DNA from: Paenibacillus sp. FSL R7-0345 | GTDB taxonomy: Bacteria > Bacillota > Bacilli > Paenibacillales > Paenibacillaceae | Reading direction: 5' to 3' | Assembly: GCF_038595055.1 (NCBI RefSeq) | Contig: NZ_CP152002.1 | Span: forward strand, 4,198,501 to 4,262,500 | Length of the DNA stretch: 64,000 bases | Shown here: positions 16,045-24,498 of the stretch, piece by piece | Numbering within the stretch: position 1 is the stretch's first letter | Layout: every line of letters starts with the position of its first letter | Position numbers and translations under genes: made by a program | The notes under the pieces: generated by a model | What the model was told of the DNA's origin: nothing | Seen by the model: only the letters and a program-made list of their open reading frames with translations | Database searches by the model: none

Positions 16045-16285
16045 CAGGGTGCTCTCCTTTCAAATTCTATATCATTATAGACAGTAGTAAAGAATATCAA
16101 TAGTACATTTTATAACTTGTCAAAATAACGTTTTTGTGCTTAGGCCCTACGATAGGGAATCATCCCCTTTATTACCCTGAATGCCGGAGAAACTACACAG
16201 CCTTTTCTATACATCAGGTGCTTTCTAACCTTTACATGATGTGATATGGTGTATAAACCAGCTTATCTTAGAAGGAGTGTATCAA

Positions 16286-16507
16286 GTGAGAAAGAACAAT
16301 GCATGGAACCGGGGCAAGCATAACGGCGGAGGTCTTCCTAAACGGCAGCACCCGGAAGCAATCGCGGCAAGATCACAGACACCTGAAGGAACGGTCCAGG
16401 AACCGGTTAATCCGCGGATTGACGCCGTTAAGCCGATGAACCGCAGCAACTGGGTCAGCCGTCCGGCAAGAGTAGTTCCGAAGGATAACGGGCCGAAAGA
16501 GCAATAA
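16286..16507 (+). CDS. 73-aa basic hypothetical protein
   Basis: Starts at GTG with AGAAGGAG eight bases upstream; the frame extends further 5' but without a site. The product is polar, basic and Pro/Asn-rich (VRKNNAWNRGKHNGGGLPKR at the N terminus; PRPARV-like and PKDNGPKEQ at the C terminus), with no hydrophobic segment and little predicted order. Not recognised. Confidence 0.55.
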   Translation: MRKNNAWNRGKHNGGGLPKRQHPEAIAARSQTPEGTVQEPVNPRIDAVKPMNRSNWVSRPARVVPKDNGPKEQ

Positions 16508-16604
16508 AGCGGTACATGAGCGGGGGAATCTGCTTGAGCATAGCTAATTTGCCAATTGACAAACATGATTTCAAGCGTGTTGATATAATATCCTGGCTTA
16601 TTTA

Positions 16605-16874
16605 ATGAATGAGTGGGACAGCAGATTAGTATCAGCCTTATCGTCATCTATACTTAAACTGGCGCAGGCATCTGACATTCATGAAGATACTGATCTGCTG
16701 GCTGTTGAAATGCTCTGTAAACATCGTTTGATTACAAAAAATGCTGCCGCCATCCTGCTTGAGACAAAGCTGAGTGATGATGAAATCTTTGCGCGTAAGT
16801 GGGAGCTTGACAATCTGCTTCGCCGCCAGGAAGAAACAGCAGCCACGCTAAACAGAATTTTGGCATTGCCTTAG
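16605..16874 (+). CDS. 89-aa hypothetical protein, possibly leaderless
   Basis: Helical acidic protein beginning MNEWDSRLVSALSSSILKLA and containing LLAVEMLCKHRLITKNAAAILL. The composition is coding-like, but there is no ribosome binding site. A TATAAT lies at 16584-16589, only 15 bases before the ATG, so the transcript would be leaderless or have a very short leader. Function unknown. Confidence 0.5.
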   Translation: MNEWDSRLVSALSSSILKLAQASDIHEDTDLLAVEMLCKHRLITKNAAAILLETKLSDDEIFARKWELDNLLRRQEETAATLNRILALP

Positions 16875-16875
16875 A

Positions 16876-17067
16876 CTATCTGGTTGGATATTTGCTACTT
16901 GGTTTCAATGATTCTGTTCATCTACAACGATTAGGTGGAAAAACGTCATCTATTTCGGGTCATCTACCGGTTTGAGGACAATTTCGGCGGAATTAAGTAG
17001 CGTTTTTCCAACTAGATTTTTGATAGCGAGGTTTAGCGGGGGAGTTAGATGGCATATGTACACTTAA
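16876..17067. repeat. Four-unit inverted repeat element, family A, copy 1
   Basis: Four related ~22-nt units: direct copies at 16881 (TGGTTGGATATTTGCTACTT) and 16931 (TTAGGTGGAAAAACGTCATC), then inverted copies at 16993 (TTAAGTAGCGTTTTTCCAAC) and 17044 (GTTAGATGGCATATGTACAC). Step sizes are 50, 62 and 51 nt. The whole forms a large imperfect palindrome between two converging genes. The same geometry is seen at 36681-36868 (same unit) and at 30970-31154 and 48407-48591 (different unit). Confidence 0.8.
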
Positions 17068-17154
17068 ATAAGTTCTATGGTGACCTTCTATTCGGGAAAG
17101 CCGTGACTGTTCGCCATTTGCTCGCATTAACCATACATGCACAAGCCTCCTCGG

Positions 17155-17196
17155 CAAAAAAAAGATGATTCCGCAATACCGGAATCATCTTTTTTA
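17155..17196. terminator. Bidirectional terminator
   Basis: AAAAAAGATGATTCCG-CAATAC-CGGAATCATCTTTTTT. It ends the aldo/keto reductase gene on the minus strand. Confidence 0.93.
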
Positions 17197-17242
17197 AGTT
17201 ATTCAAGTTCGCTGTAGGATCAATCCTGCTCCCCCTGCTGCT

Positions 17243-18229
17243 TTACAGGCTAACACTTCTCATCCCCTGCTCGGGATAACGTGTTCCAGCTGCGCTGCCT
17301 TTGGGTGCCGCCTCATTAATACGCTCCAGTTCTTTTTCGCTTAGCCGGATTGCTAGAGCACCTGCATTCTCTTCCAGGTACTTCGTCCGTTTGGTGCCGG
17401 GGATTGGCACAATGTCTTCGCCCTGGGCGAGCAGCCAGGCCAGAGCCAGCTGTGACGGCTGAACCTCCTGTTCGGCAGCAATCTCTTTGATGCGCTCTAC
17501 AAGCTCCAGGTTCTTATTAAAGTTCTCGCCCTGAAAACGCGGGGAATTGCGGCGGTAGTCATCCTCAGCCAAATCCTCAAACGTGCGGATCTGCCCGGTC
17601 AGAAAGCCCCTGCCAAGCGGGCTGTACGGCACAAAGCCAATGCCGAGCTCACGGCAGACCGGCAAAATCTCATCCTCAACATCCCGGCTCCAGAGTGAAT
17701 ATTCCGTCTGCAGCGCCGAAATCGGATGCACCTGGTGTGCACGCTGAATGGTAGCTGCTCCGGCTTCCGACAAGCCGAGGAAACGGACTTTACCCGCCTG
17801 CACCAGATCAGCCATTGCGCCTACCGTCTCTTCAATCGGTGTATTCGGGTCTACGCGGTGCTGGTAATACAGGTCGATATGATCGACGCCCAGCCGGCGC
17901 AGGCTGGCATCACAGGCCTCCTTTACATATTCCGGCCGGCCGTTAATGCCAAGCATTTTTCCGTCGCTGCTGCGCACATTCCCGAACTTGGTAGCGACGA
18001 TTACATCGTTACGGCGGCCTTTTACCGCCCGGCCTACCAGCTCCTCATTCCGGCCCACTCCATACATATCCGCGGTATCCAGAAAATTAATGCCCAAATC
18101 AAACGCACGGTAAATCGTCCGCACCGACTCCTGATCATCCCGTCCGCTGTAGAAATCAGACATCCCCATGCAGCCTAGTCCAAGCGCCGATACCTTCAGA
18201 CCTTCACGTCCCAGTGTTCTAGTATTCAT
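17243..18229 (-). CDS. Aldo/keto reductase
   Basis: 328-aa NADPH-dependent oxidoreductase with a TIM-barrel fold. The catalytic tetrad is visible: D51 and Y56 (FLDTADMYG), K81 (VATKFG) and H124 (YYQHRVD). The cofactor-binding end with VPIPGTKRTKYLEEN is intact. It belongs to the AKR13-like group (YajO/YakC-type, acting on aldehydes or small ketones); the physiological substrate is not predictable. The start is the ATG of MNTRTLGREG with GGCGGAGTGG upstream. Confidence 0.92.
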   Translation of the reverse strand: MNTRTLGREGLKVSALGLGCMGMSDFYSGRDDQESVRTIYRAFDLGINFLDTADMYGVGRNEELVGRAVKGRRNDVIVATKFGNVRSSDGKMLGINGRPEYVKEACDASLRRLGVDHIDLYYQHRVDPNTPIEETVGAMADLVQAGKVRFLGLSEAGAATIQRAHQVHPISALQTEYSLWSRDVEDEILPVCRELGIGFVPYSPLGRGFLTGQIRTFEDLAEDDYRRNSPRFQGENFNKNLELVERIKEIAAEQEVQPSQLALAWLLAQGEDIVPIPGTKRTKYLEENAGALAIRLSEKELERINEAAPKGSAAGTRYPEQGMRSVSL

Positions 18230-18309
18230 TTCCACTCCGCCTCTCCTGAGCCTCATTTGTACAAACAGCTTCTCAGATAATCACATTACTCCGCTCTATG
18301 ATAAAAAGC

Positions 18310-18346
18310 AAAAAGGATGCACGGCTGCATGGCCGTCCATCCTTTG
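18310..18346 (-). terminator. Terminator of the pectin operon
   Basis: On the minus strand AAAGGATGGACGGC-CATGCA-GCCGTGCATCCTTTTT, 55 bases after the GH43 stop codon. Confidence 0.9.
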
Positions 18347-18399
18347 CTGTTCATCTTTCCCTCTGTTCCACTGTTCATCTGTTCTCCCGCATCTTTACC

Positions 18400-19971
18400 T
18401 TACAAATCCTTACCCTCATACCGGAAATGCGAGAAATCTGCATAGCTGCCGGCGAACTGGTTCATATCGTGGGCGGCTATGCAGACGAAATTGCCGGTGA
18501 AGCCTCCCGAGAGGAAGCCGAGCTCCTGCCGCCCGTACAGGGCTGTCCACTCATCCGTATCACTGCTGCGATAGAAGAATTGTCCTGCAGCCCCATCAAC
18601 GGATACAGCCAGCTGTACCGGCGACTGCCCGTCTAAAGCAATCGTCTCCGGCTCATAGCTGAAGCTGTCCGCTTCGCATTTCATCAGCCGCAGTACTCTG
18701 CCTTGACCCTGCTCATGCGAGATATACGCGTAAAGGTAATTGTCTTCGTTAAGGTACAGCAGCAGGCCTGCCATCTGCAGATAGCTCTCCGGCTGATATT
18801 CAAGCGCTGTTTCAGCACGGAAGCTTAAATCCCGCTGGCGGACTGCCAGAATATGATGGCTGAACAGGCTCTGTACCGATTCACCGGCGGTCAGCCGGAG
18901 ATAGCCGGGACGCGCTGTCAGCGAACACCAGCTGTCGTCGGCCAGAATCCGCAGTGTATTCCATGTCTTCTTCAGCTGCGGGCCGTCGAAGCTGTCCTCA
19001 AACAGCTTGCCGGAGTCCGCACCGCTCACAGCCACACCCTCCGGCGCCGGAACCGTAAGCTTCGGCTCATTGCCGCCTGCGCTGAGGCGCAGCCAGCCTG
19101 CTTCATCCCAGTACACCTGCTGCAGCGCTGTTTCGCGTCCCAGAATGGCATACTTGCCGTCTACGGGACGGGTACACAGATGGGCCATGTACCACTCCCC
19201 GGCTGTTGTCTGTACCAGACTGCCATGCCCGGCACACTGCAGCGGCAGGTCCGGGTTGTTCCGCGAGGTAAGCATCGGGTTCTGCGGGTCCACCTCATAA
19301 GGACCGGCAAGCTCCCGGGAGCGGGCCACTGTAACGGCATGGCCGGAGCCTGTCCCGCCTTCGGCGGTAATCAGGTAGTAATAGCCGTTCTGCTTATAAA
19401 TATGCGGCGCTTCGGTCTTCTTCAGCGGCGTACAGTCAAACAGCTTGGCCGGCTCGCCGATCAGCCGCTGCGCGGCAGTGTCATACTCCTGAATTACAAT
19501 GCCGCTGGACTTGTTGCCTTCAAGAATGCGATAGTCCCACAGGGCATTCAGCAGCCATTTCCGGCCGTCGCTGTCATGGAACAGGGAGGGGTCGAACCCG
19601 CTGCTGTTCAGATATACAGGCTCTGACCAAGGTCCTTCGATGGACGGCGCTGTCATCAGGTAATTGTGGCAGTCCTTGAAAGGGCGTTTGGTGCTTTTAA
19701 CATCTGTATACAGCAGATAAAACAGATTATCATGATAGCTCAGCTGCGGCGCCCAGATGCTGCAGTTCTTGGGATTACCTCGCAGATCGACCTGCGAGGT
19801 AAGAATGTCCGTACAGTGCTCCCAGTCCGCGAGATTCCCGGATGTATAGATCCGCACCCCTGGCAGCCACTCAAACGATGAAACAGCAATATAATAGGTA
19901 TCCCCGACACGCAGAATGCACGGGTCGGGGTTAAATCCCGGCAGTACCGGATTTCGGATAATTGCAGTCAT
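18400..19971 (-). CDS. GH43 family beta-xylosidase / alpha-arabinofuranosidase
   Basis: 523-aa intracellular-type glycosidase (no signal peptide). The N-terminal five-bladed GH43 propeller (residues 1-320) has the general base in PGFNPDPCILR (D16), the pKa-modulating Asp in SSGFDPSLFHD and the general acid Glu in KKTEAPHIYK. Residues 330-515 form the beta-sandwich typical of XynB-like enzymes (FDGPQLKKTWNTLR and a QMAGLLLYLNEDNYLYAY stretch). It should remove xylose or arabinose from side-chain oligosaccharides after import. Last gene of the pectin operon. Confidence 0.92.
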   Translation of the reverse strand: MTAIIRNPVLPGFNPDPCILRVGDTYYIAVSSFEWLPGVRIYTSGNLADWEHCTDILTSQVDLRGNPKNCSIWAPQLSYHDNLFYLLYTDVKSTKRPFKDCHNYLMTAPSIEGPWSEPVYLNSSGFDPSLFHDSDGRKWLLNALWDYRILEGNKSSGIVIQEYDTAAQRLIGEPAKLFDCTPLKKTEAPHIYKQNGYYYLITAEGGTGSGHAVTVARSRELAGPYEVDPQNPMLTSRNNPDLPLQCAGHGSLVQTTAGEWYMAHLCTRPVDGKYAILGRETALQQVYWDEAGWLRLSAGGNEPKLTVPAPEGVAVSGADSGKLFEDSFDGPQLKKTWNTLRILADDSWCSLTARPGYLRLTAGESVQSLFSHHILAVRQRDLSFRAETALEYQPESYLQMAGLLLYLNEDNYLYAYISHEQGQGRVLRLMKCEADSFSYEPETIALDGQSPVQLAVSVDGAAGQFFYRSSDTDEWTALYGRQELGFLSGGFTGNFVCIAAHDMNQFAGSYADFSHFRYEGKDL

Positions 19972-20015
19972 AGCTAATCCCGCCTTCCAAAATGAATATG
20001 CAACCCATCTCTTCC

Positions 20016-20918
20016 CTACAAATGCTCCGCCAAAAAAGCCTGCCAGGCCACGCGCATCTCCAGCGTCTCCATATGCCCGCCCGTCGCTGCAACGTTCCGC
20101 CAGTGCTCCGGCTTGCCGGCAGCCTCATAAGCTGCAGTCAAGCCTTTGTCCAGCAGTCTTACACCTTCTGCCGGACACATCCGGTCGCTGCGGCCGTTCA
20201 GGCTCATCCGTGCCCGCGGAACGATCCGTTGCTGGATCTCAAGCGTAGTGTAATGCTTGAGCAGCCCCGGAACATAGGAGTAGAAGCCGTGATGATCCAG
20301 GCCTCTTTTATCGATTAAGGTCTGAGCCTCCACCTGTCCGCAAATATCGACCGTTACCTTGACCCGTTCATCCAGCGCTGCCAGCCACCAGGCCATCAGC
20401 CCGCCCATGGACATGCCTATCGTGCCAATCCGCCCAGCGTCTATATCTTCACGAGAGCACAGGTAATCTAGCGCGCGGCGGCTGTCGTAGAGCATCATGC
20501 CCCACAGGACTTTGCCCGTCCAGAGCATTTCCTTCACCAGCTCGCTCTCGGCCTTACCGCTGCGCTCGTTGAAGCCCCACATATCAACGCAGCAGACGGC
20601 ATAGCCCATGTCTGTCAGCGTCTTAGCAAAAGAAGGCGACTGCAGATAAGAACTGCTGTTCAGCAGCTCCTTGCGGCCATTCGTGTAGTTCCCGCCGTGC
20701 GAATGGTTGAACAGCACCAAAGGGAACGGCCCGTCACCTTCCAGCGGCTTAACGAGCGTTGCCGGCACCTTCTCCAGCCCGTTCAAATCCAGCAGCAGTG
20801 ATTCCATGCGGAAGCCGTCATGAATTTCCTGCTTCAGCAGCACCGCTTCAACAGGTTCCGGACCGTGCTCCGGCAGATCACCCAGCAGTGACTCCAAAGG
20901 AACTTTATGATTACTCAT
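20016..20918 (-). CDS. Alpha/beta hydrolase (dienelactone-hydrolase-like esterase)
   Basis: 300-aa serine hydrolase, cytoplasmic. The nucleophile elbow is GMSMGG, the oxyanion segment is LFNHSHGGNY, the acid is likely the Asp of NGRSDRMCP and the His is in ATGGHMETLE. In pectin operons such enzymes are usually acetyl- or other carbohydrate esterases that deacylate oligosaccharides; that role is inferred from position between the GH43 and GH28 genes. It starts 13 bases after the GH28 stop. Confidence 0.85.
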   Translation of the reverse strand: MSNHKVPLESLLGDLPEHGPEPVEAVLLKQEIHDGFRMESLLLDLNGLEKVPATLVKPLEGDGPFPLVLFNHSHGGNYTNGRKELLNSSSYLQSPSFAKTLTDMGYAVCCVDMWGFNERSGKAESELVKEMLWTGKVLWGMMLYDSRRALDYLCSREDIDAGRIGTIGMSMGGLMAWWLAALDERVKVTVDICGQVEAQTLIDKRGLDHHGFYSYVPGLLKHYTTLEIQQRIVPRARMSLNGRSDRMCPAEGVRLLDKGLTAAYEAAGKPEHWRNVAATGGHMETLEMRVAWQAFLAEHL

Positions 20919-20931
20919 TTCAGCTACCGTC

Positions 20932-22296
20932 CTATCCTTTCAGATTCAGATCAGTCCCGGCAAGCGTTACCCGCTCCTCCAGCTGCTCCGGCTTGCGTGT
21001 ATTGCGCGACTGGCAGCTAACCAGCTCGACTTCTTCCCCGTTCTCAATATAGAAGGCCGGTCCTTCATGATTCTCGACCGTCACCTGATGGAACTTTACG
21101 TCCCGGACATTGCCGAGGTAGAATCCGCGGTTATGCATATCCTCCATGCCGGTCATCATATCCGGATGGCCTGGCACCGCATTCTCCGCCATGGAAATAT
21201 CAACATTGCTAAACGTCACTTCAGATACATACTGCTCAGCCAGCCCGTACAGGAACCCGGCAGCGGCATGCACATTGCGTGCGGTTATGTTGGCAAAATG
21301 CACCCGGCGGAAGCAAGGCGTCTCTTCCGTAACCGGATACGGATTTTTGTCCCAGACATATTTCTCCTTGCCGCGCGGGCCGCAGAAGTAATAGAGGTTC
21401 ATCGTAAACGGACACAGCACATGATCCATTACAATGTTGGAGATGCGGATATCTTCAACCGTTCCGCCCCGGCCGCGCCGCGATTTCATGCGGATGCCAC
21501 GATCAGTTTCCTTGAAGATACAGTTGCTGATGACGACATTACGGATGTCCCCGCTCATCTCACTGCCGAGCACGACAGCGCCGTGGCCGTGGGCCATGGT
21601 GCAGTTCGTGATCGTAATATTTTCACACGCAATCCGCTCTGCCGTATCCTCGGTTCCCGCCTTGATCGCAATGCAGTCGTCCCCGACGTCAATGCTGCAG
21701 TTGCTGATCCGCACACCGTTGCAAGATTCCGGATCGATGCCGTCCGTATTGGGGGAATCAGCCGGGTTCACAATAGAGACATTGTCCACAGTGATATTGC
21801 TGCATTCAATCGGATTAACTGTCCAGCTTGGCGAGCTCTGCAGCGTAACATCCTTGATCGTCACCCGGCTGCAGCGGTCAAAGCTGATCAGCTTCGGACG
21901 CGGAAACGCCAGCTCCTCACGGCGGTTACGGAATACATCCCACCACGGTCCGCCGTTGCCGTCAAGCGTTCCGCTGCCCGTGATGGAGATGTTGACGAGG
22001 TCACTGCCGTAAATACAGGAAGCGTAGACCTGCTGCCGGACGCCTTCCCATCTGGATTCCACCACCGGGTAATCAGCCTGATCTGTACTGAAGGACAGCA
22101 CGGCCCCCGGGCTTAAATGGAGCTCAATATTGCTTTTCAGAATAATAGCCCCGCTCAGGAAGCGGCCCGCCGGAACATACACAGTCCCGCCGCCCGCTTC
22201 ACTTGCCGCCGCAATCGCCTCATTAATCGCCGAGGTAACCAATACACCGCTGTCGCGCTGTGCACCAAAATCTGCTATGTTATACACCAGCTGCAT
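20932..22296 (-). CDS. GH28 polygalacturonase (exo-type, intracellular)
   Basis: 454-aa right-handed beta-helix glycosidase without a signal peptide, thus acting on imported oligogalacturonides. GH28 catalytic motifs are all present: NTDGIDPESC, the DDCIAIKAG pair of Asp residues, GHGAVVLGSEM with the catalytic-site His, and RGIRMKSRRGRG (the R-x-K substrate clamp). The ATG of MQLVYNIADFG has GGGAGG at 7-nt spacing and lies inside the end of the GH105 gene (17-bp overlap), so translation is likely coupled. Confidence 0.93.
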   Translation of the reverse strand: MQLVYNIADFGAQRDSGVLVTSAINEAIAAASEAGGGTVYVPAGRFLSGAIILKSNIELHLSPGAVLSFSTDQADYPVVESRWEGVRQQVYASCIYGSDLVNISITGSGTLDGNGGPWWDVFRNRREELAFPRPKLISFDRCSRVTIKDVTLQSSPSWTVNPIECSNITVDNVSIVNPADSPNTDGIDPESCNGVRISNCSIDVGDDCIAIKAGTEDTAERIACENITITNCTMAHGHGAVVLGSEMSGDIRNVVISNCIFKETDRGIRMKSRRGRGGTVEDIRISNIVMDHVLCPFTMNLYYFCGPRGKEKYVWDKNPYPVTEETPCFRRVHFANITARNVHAAAGFLYGLAEQYVSEVTFSNVDISMAENAVPGHPDMMTGMEDMHNRGFYLGNVRDVKFHQVTVENHEGPAFYIENGEEVELVSCQSRNTRKPEQLEERVTLAGTDLNLKG

Positions 22297-23437
22297 AAAT
22301 ACCTCCCGGCGAAGCATCATCCCGGCCCGCTCTTAACTGTTCATACTCAGCACAAGCCTGCAGGAATGCCCCCAGCCCCTTCTGGTCGTTCGTAATAATC
22401 GGCTCGCTGATGTAATACGCATAGGTTCCGTCCCGTTTGTCTGCACCGCCGAGTCCCGCTACCTGGCAGTTTTTGTTCAGGTTGACCCGGCCTTCCTTCG
22501 TTATAAGCACAAATTCGGCAATCAGTCCGGCGTAAGCGCGGTCCAGCACCTCAGTCCAGCTCTCATCCAGAGCGCCTAAGCGGATTCCTTTGCCGATGGC
22601 ATACACGATCATGCTGGAAGCCGATGCTTCCAGATAGTTGCCTTTACGTTCTCCCAGATTAACCACCTGGTACCACACGCCTGCTTCGGCATCCTGATAC
22701 TCCTTTAACGCGCCAAGTGTATCCCGCAAAATCCGCACCAGCTCAGCATAGTCAGCATGATCTTCCGGCAGCATTTCCAGCACATCCACCAGGGCCATCA
22801 GATACCAGCCCATCGAACGTCCCCAGAAATTTTCGGACAGACCGGTCTCAGGATTGCACCATGGCTGAACCTTTTTTTCGTCCCAGGCATGGAACAGCAG
22901 TCCCGTTACCGGGTCCTTGGTATGCTTTTCGCACAAAATAAACTGCTTCGTCACATCCCCCAGATCCGCTCCCTCTTCAAAAGCCAGCAGATACTGCAGA
23001 TAGAACGGCGATCCCATATAGAGTCCGTCGAGCCAGATCTGGTACGGATAAATGTTTTTGTGCCAGAAAGCACCCTCAGAAGTCCGGGGATGAGTCTGCA
23101 GCTGATCCCGCAGGCTGGCGGCCGCCAGCTTATATTTTTCAAGTCCGGTCTCTGCATACAGCGTAAACAGCAGCTTGCCGTTGTTGATATGATCGATGTT
23201 GTATTCATCCTTACGGTAGCCGCGGATATGGCCATCCTCCTGAATGAAATAGTCCATATTGTCAGCGATATAATTAAAATATTTGCGTTCACCCGTCTGC
23301 TTCCACAGCAGCTCATAACCCTTTAGCACTACACCGTAATCGTATGACCATTTGCCGCTGTAACCCTTATCCTCATACAGTCTCGGCAGACGCTCCATCA
23401 GCGTATCCGCCGTCTTTACAGCCCATTTCTCTCCCAC
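22280..23437 (-). CDS. GH105 unsaturated rhamnogalacturonyl/galacturonyl hydrolase
   Basis: 385-aa (alpha/alpha)6-barrel enzyme of the YteR/YesR family that removes the terminal unsaturated uronic acid left by pectate or rhamnogalacturonan lyases. The catalytic Asp is D137 in YPYQIWLDGLYMGSPF; ENFWGRSMGWYLMAL and YNIDHINNGKLL are other family landmarks. No signal peptide. It overlaps GH28 by 17 bp and follows pectinesterase by 46 bp. Confidence 0.93.
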   Translation of the reverse strand: MGEKWAVKTADTLMERLPRLYEDKGYSGKWSYDYGVVLKGYELLWKQTGERKYFNYIADNMDYFIQEDGHIRGYRKDEYNIDHINNGKLLFTLYAETGLEKYKLAAASLRDQLQTHPRTSEGAFWHKNIYPYQIWLDGLYMGSPFYLQYLLAFEEGADLGDVTKQFILCEKHTKDPVTGLLFHAWDEKKVQPWCNPETGLSENFWGRSMGWYLMALVDVLEMLPEDHADYAELVRILRDTLGALKEYQDAEAGVWYQVVNLGERKGNYLEASASSMIVYAIGKGIRLGALDESWTEVLDRAYAGLIAEFVLITKEGRVNLNKNCQVAGLGGADKRDGTYAYYISEPIITNDQKGLGAFLQACAEYEQLRAGRDDASPGGIYAAGV

Positions 23438-23483
23438 TTTACAGCCTCCTCTTATTGTTAAAATAGCCCATCAACACTTAACC

Positions 23484-24410
23484 TCAAGAAATCCAGTCCG
23501 TTTCCCCGCCAAAAACAGCCTCAAGCGTAAAGCGTTCCAGCTCGCTCCCGCGCAATTGCTTAGACCAGCCTACTCGCTTGTCCGCGTGCGCCCCAGGCCC
23601 CTCAGAACCGGCTTCGCCGTAATGCACGGTATGCCATACACTGGCTTTATCCCAGTCATTCCAGCCCTCACGGGAAATATGTGCGCCCAGCCAGCAATCG
23701 AGGAACACAGTCCGCGCATAGTCCCGCCACGGTCTTCCCAGGTATACACTGCCTTCGGCCGCATCGCTGACCAGCCGGCATTTATGGAACACAAAGCCTG
23801 TCTGCTTATCTTCAGGAGTAGCGGCAGCCGTAATATAGCCGTTAATCTCCTTGCCAAGATTCAGGCTGGTAATTTCGCATTCATGAAAATAAGCCGTAGC
23901 CGAGCCGAAAATAAAATCGATATCTCCCGTGATCCGGCAATGTTCAAAATAATTGCGCCCGCTCCGGTTCACCTTTTCTTCCTTTGGCCTGGCCAGATAC
24001 AGCGTATCCTGGGCCGCCAGAAAGGTACAGTTCTGAAATGCCACCTTGTCGGCATCGACATACAGGGCAACTGCCTGAGCCACCTCGTCACTGCCGCCGG
24101 CTGTATTTTCAAAAATAATATTCTCCGCCTTAATATTGTCACCGGTAATGTAAGTGCTGCATGAGCCAAAGGTACCGGCCGGCGCCCCTTCGTTCCCAGG
24201 CTTGCGCGCATAATCGTCATAGGTCAGCCTGACTTCGCCTTCGCCAATCAGCCGTAAATTCGGCTTATTGATACGCAGCTTCTCATAATAAACACCCGCT
24301 TCAATGTGCAGGACAGTTAACCCCCCCGTGCCTTCCGGTATGCTGTCCACCGCAGCCTGAACAGAGCTGAAGTCTCCTCCGCCCGTCCTGCTGATCACCA
24401 TATGCTTCAT
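23484..24410 (-). CDS. Pectinesterase (CE8 family)
   Basis: 308-aa beta-helix pectin methylesterase. Family motifs: AQDTLYLARP (catalytic region I), TGDIDFIFGSATAYF (catalytic Asp) and VYLGRPWRDYARTVF (the Arg that binds galacturonate). There is no signal peptide, so it demethylates imported oligogalacturonides rather than polymeric pectin. GAGGTGAT lies seven bases before the ATG. First enzyme gene after the transporter genes. Confidence 0.93.
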   Translation of the reverse strand: MKHMVISRTGGGDFSSVQAAVDSIPEGTGGLTVLHIEAGVYYEKLRINKPNLRLIGEGEVRLTYDDYARKPGNEGAPAGTFGSCSTYITGDNIKAENIIFENTAGGSDEVAQAVALYVDADKVAFQNCTFLAAQDTLYLARPKEEKVNRSGRNYFEHCRITGDIDFIFGSATAYFHECEITSLNLGKEINGYITAAATPEDKQTGFVFHKCRLVSDAAEGSVYLGRPWRDYARTVFLDCWLGAHISREGWNDWDKASVWHTVHYGEAGSEGPGAHADKRVGWSKQLRGSELERFTLEAVFGGETDWIS

Positions 24411-24447
24411 CTTTTATCACCTCAAATCCCGTATATCCTGCACAACG

Positions 24448-24473
24448 AACCCACCCGGTGCGGGTGGGCTCGC
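24448..24473 (-). terminator. Hairpin between transporter and enzyme genes
   Basis: AGCCCACCC-GCACC-GGGTGGGTT stem without a good T run, just downstream of the solute-binding protein gene. More likely a processing or stability hairpin that sets a high level of binding protein relative to the enzymes than a full stop. Confidence 0.5.
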
Positions 24474-24498
24474 CAAACTTGACACAGGTCTTAAAATC

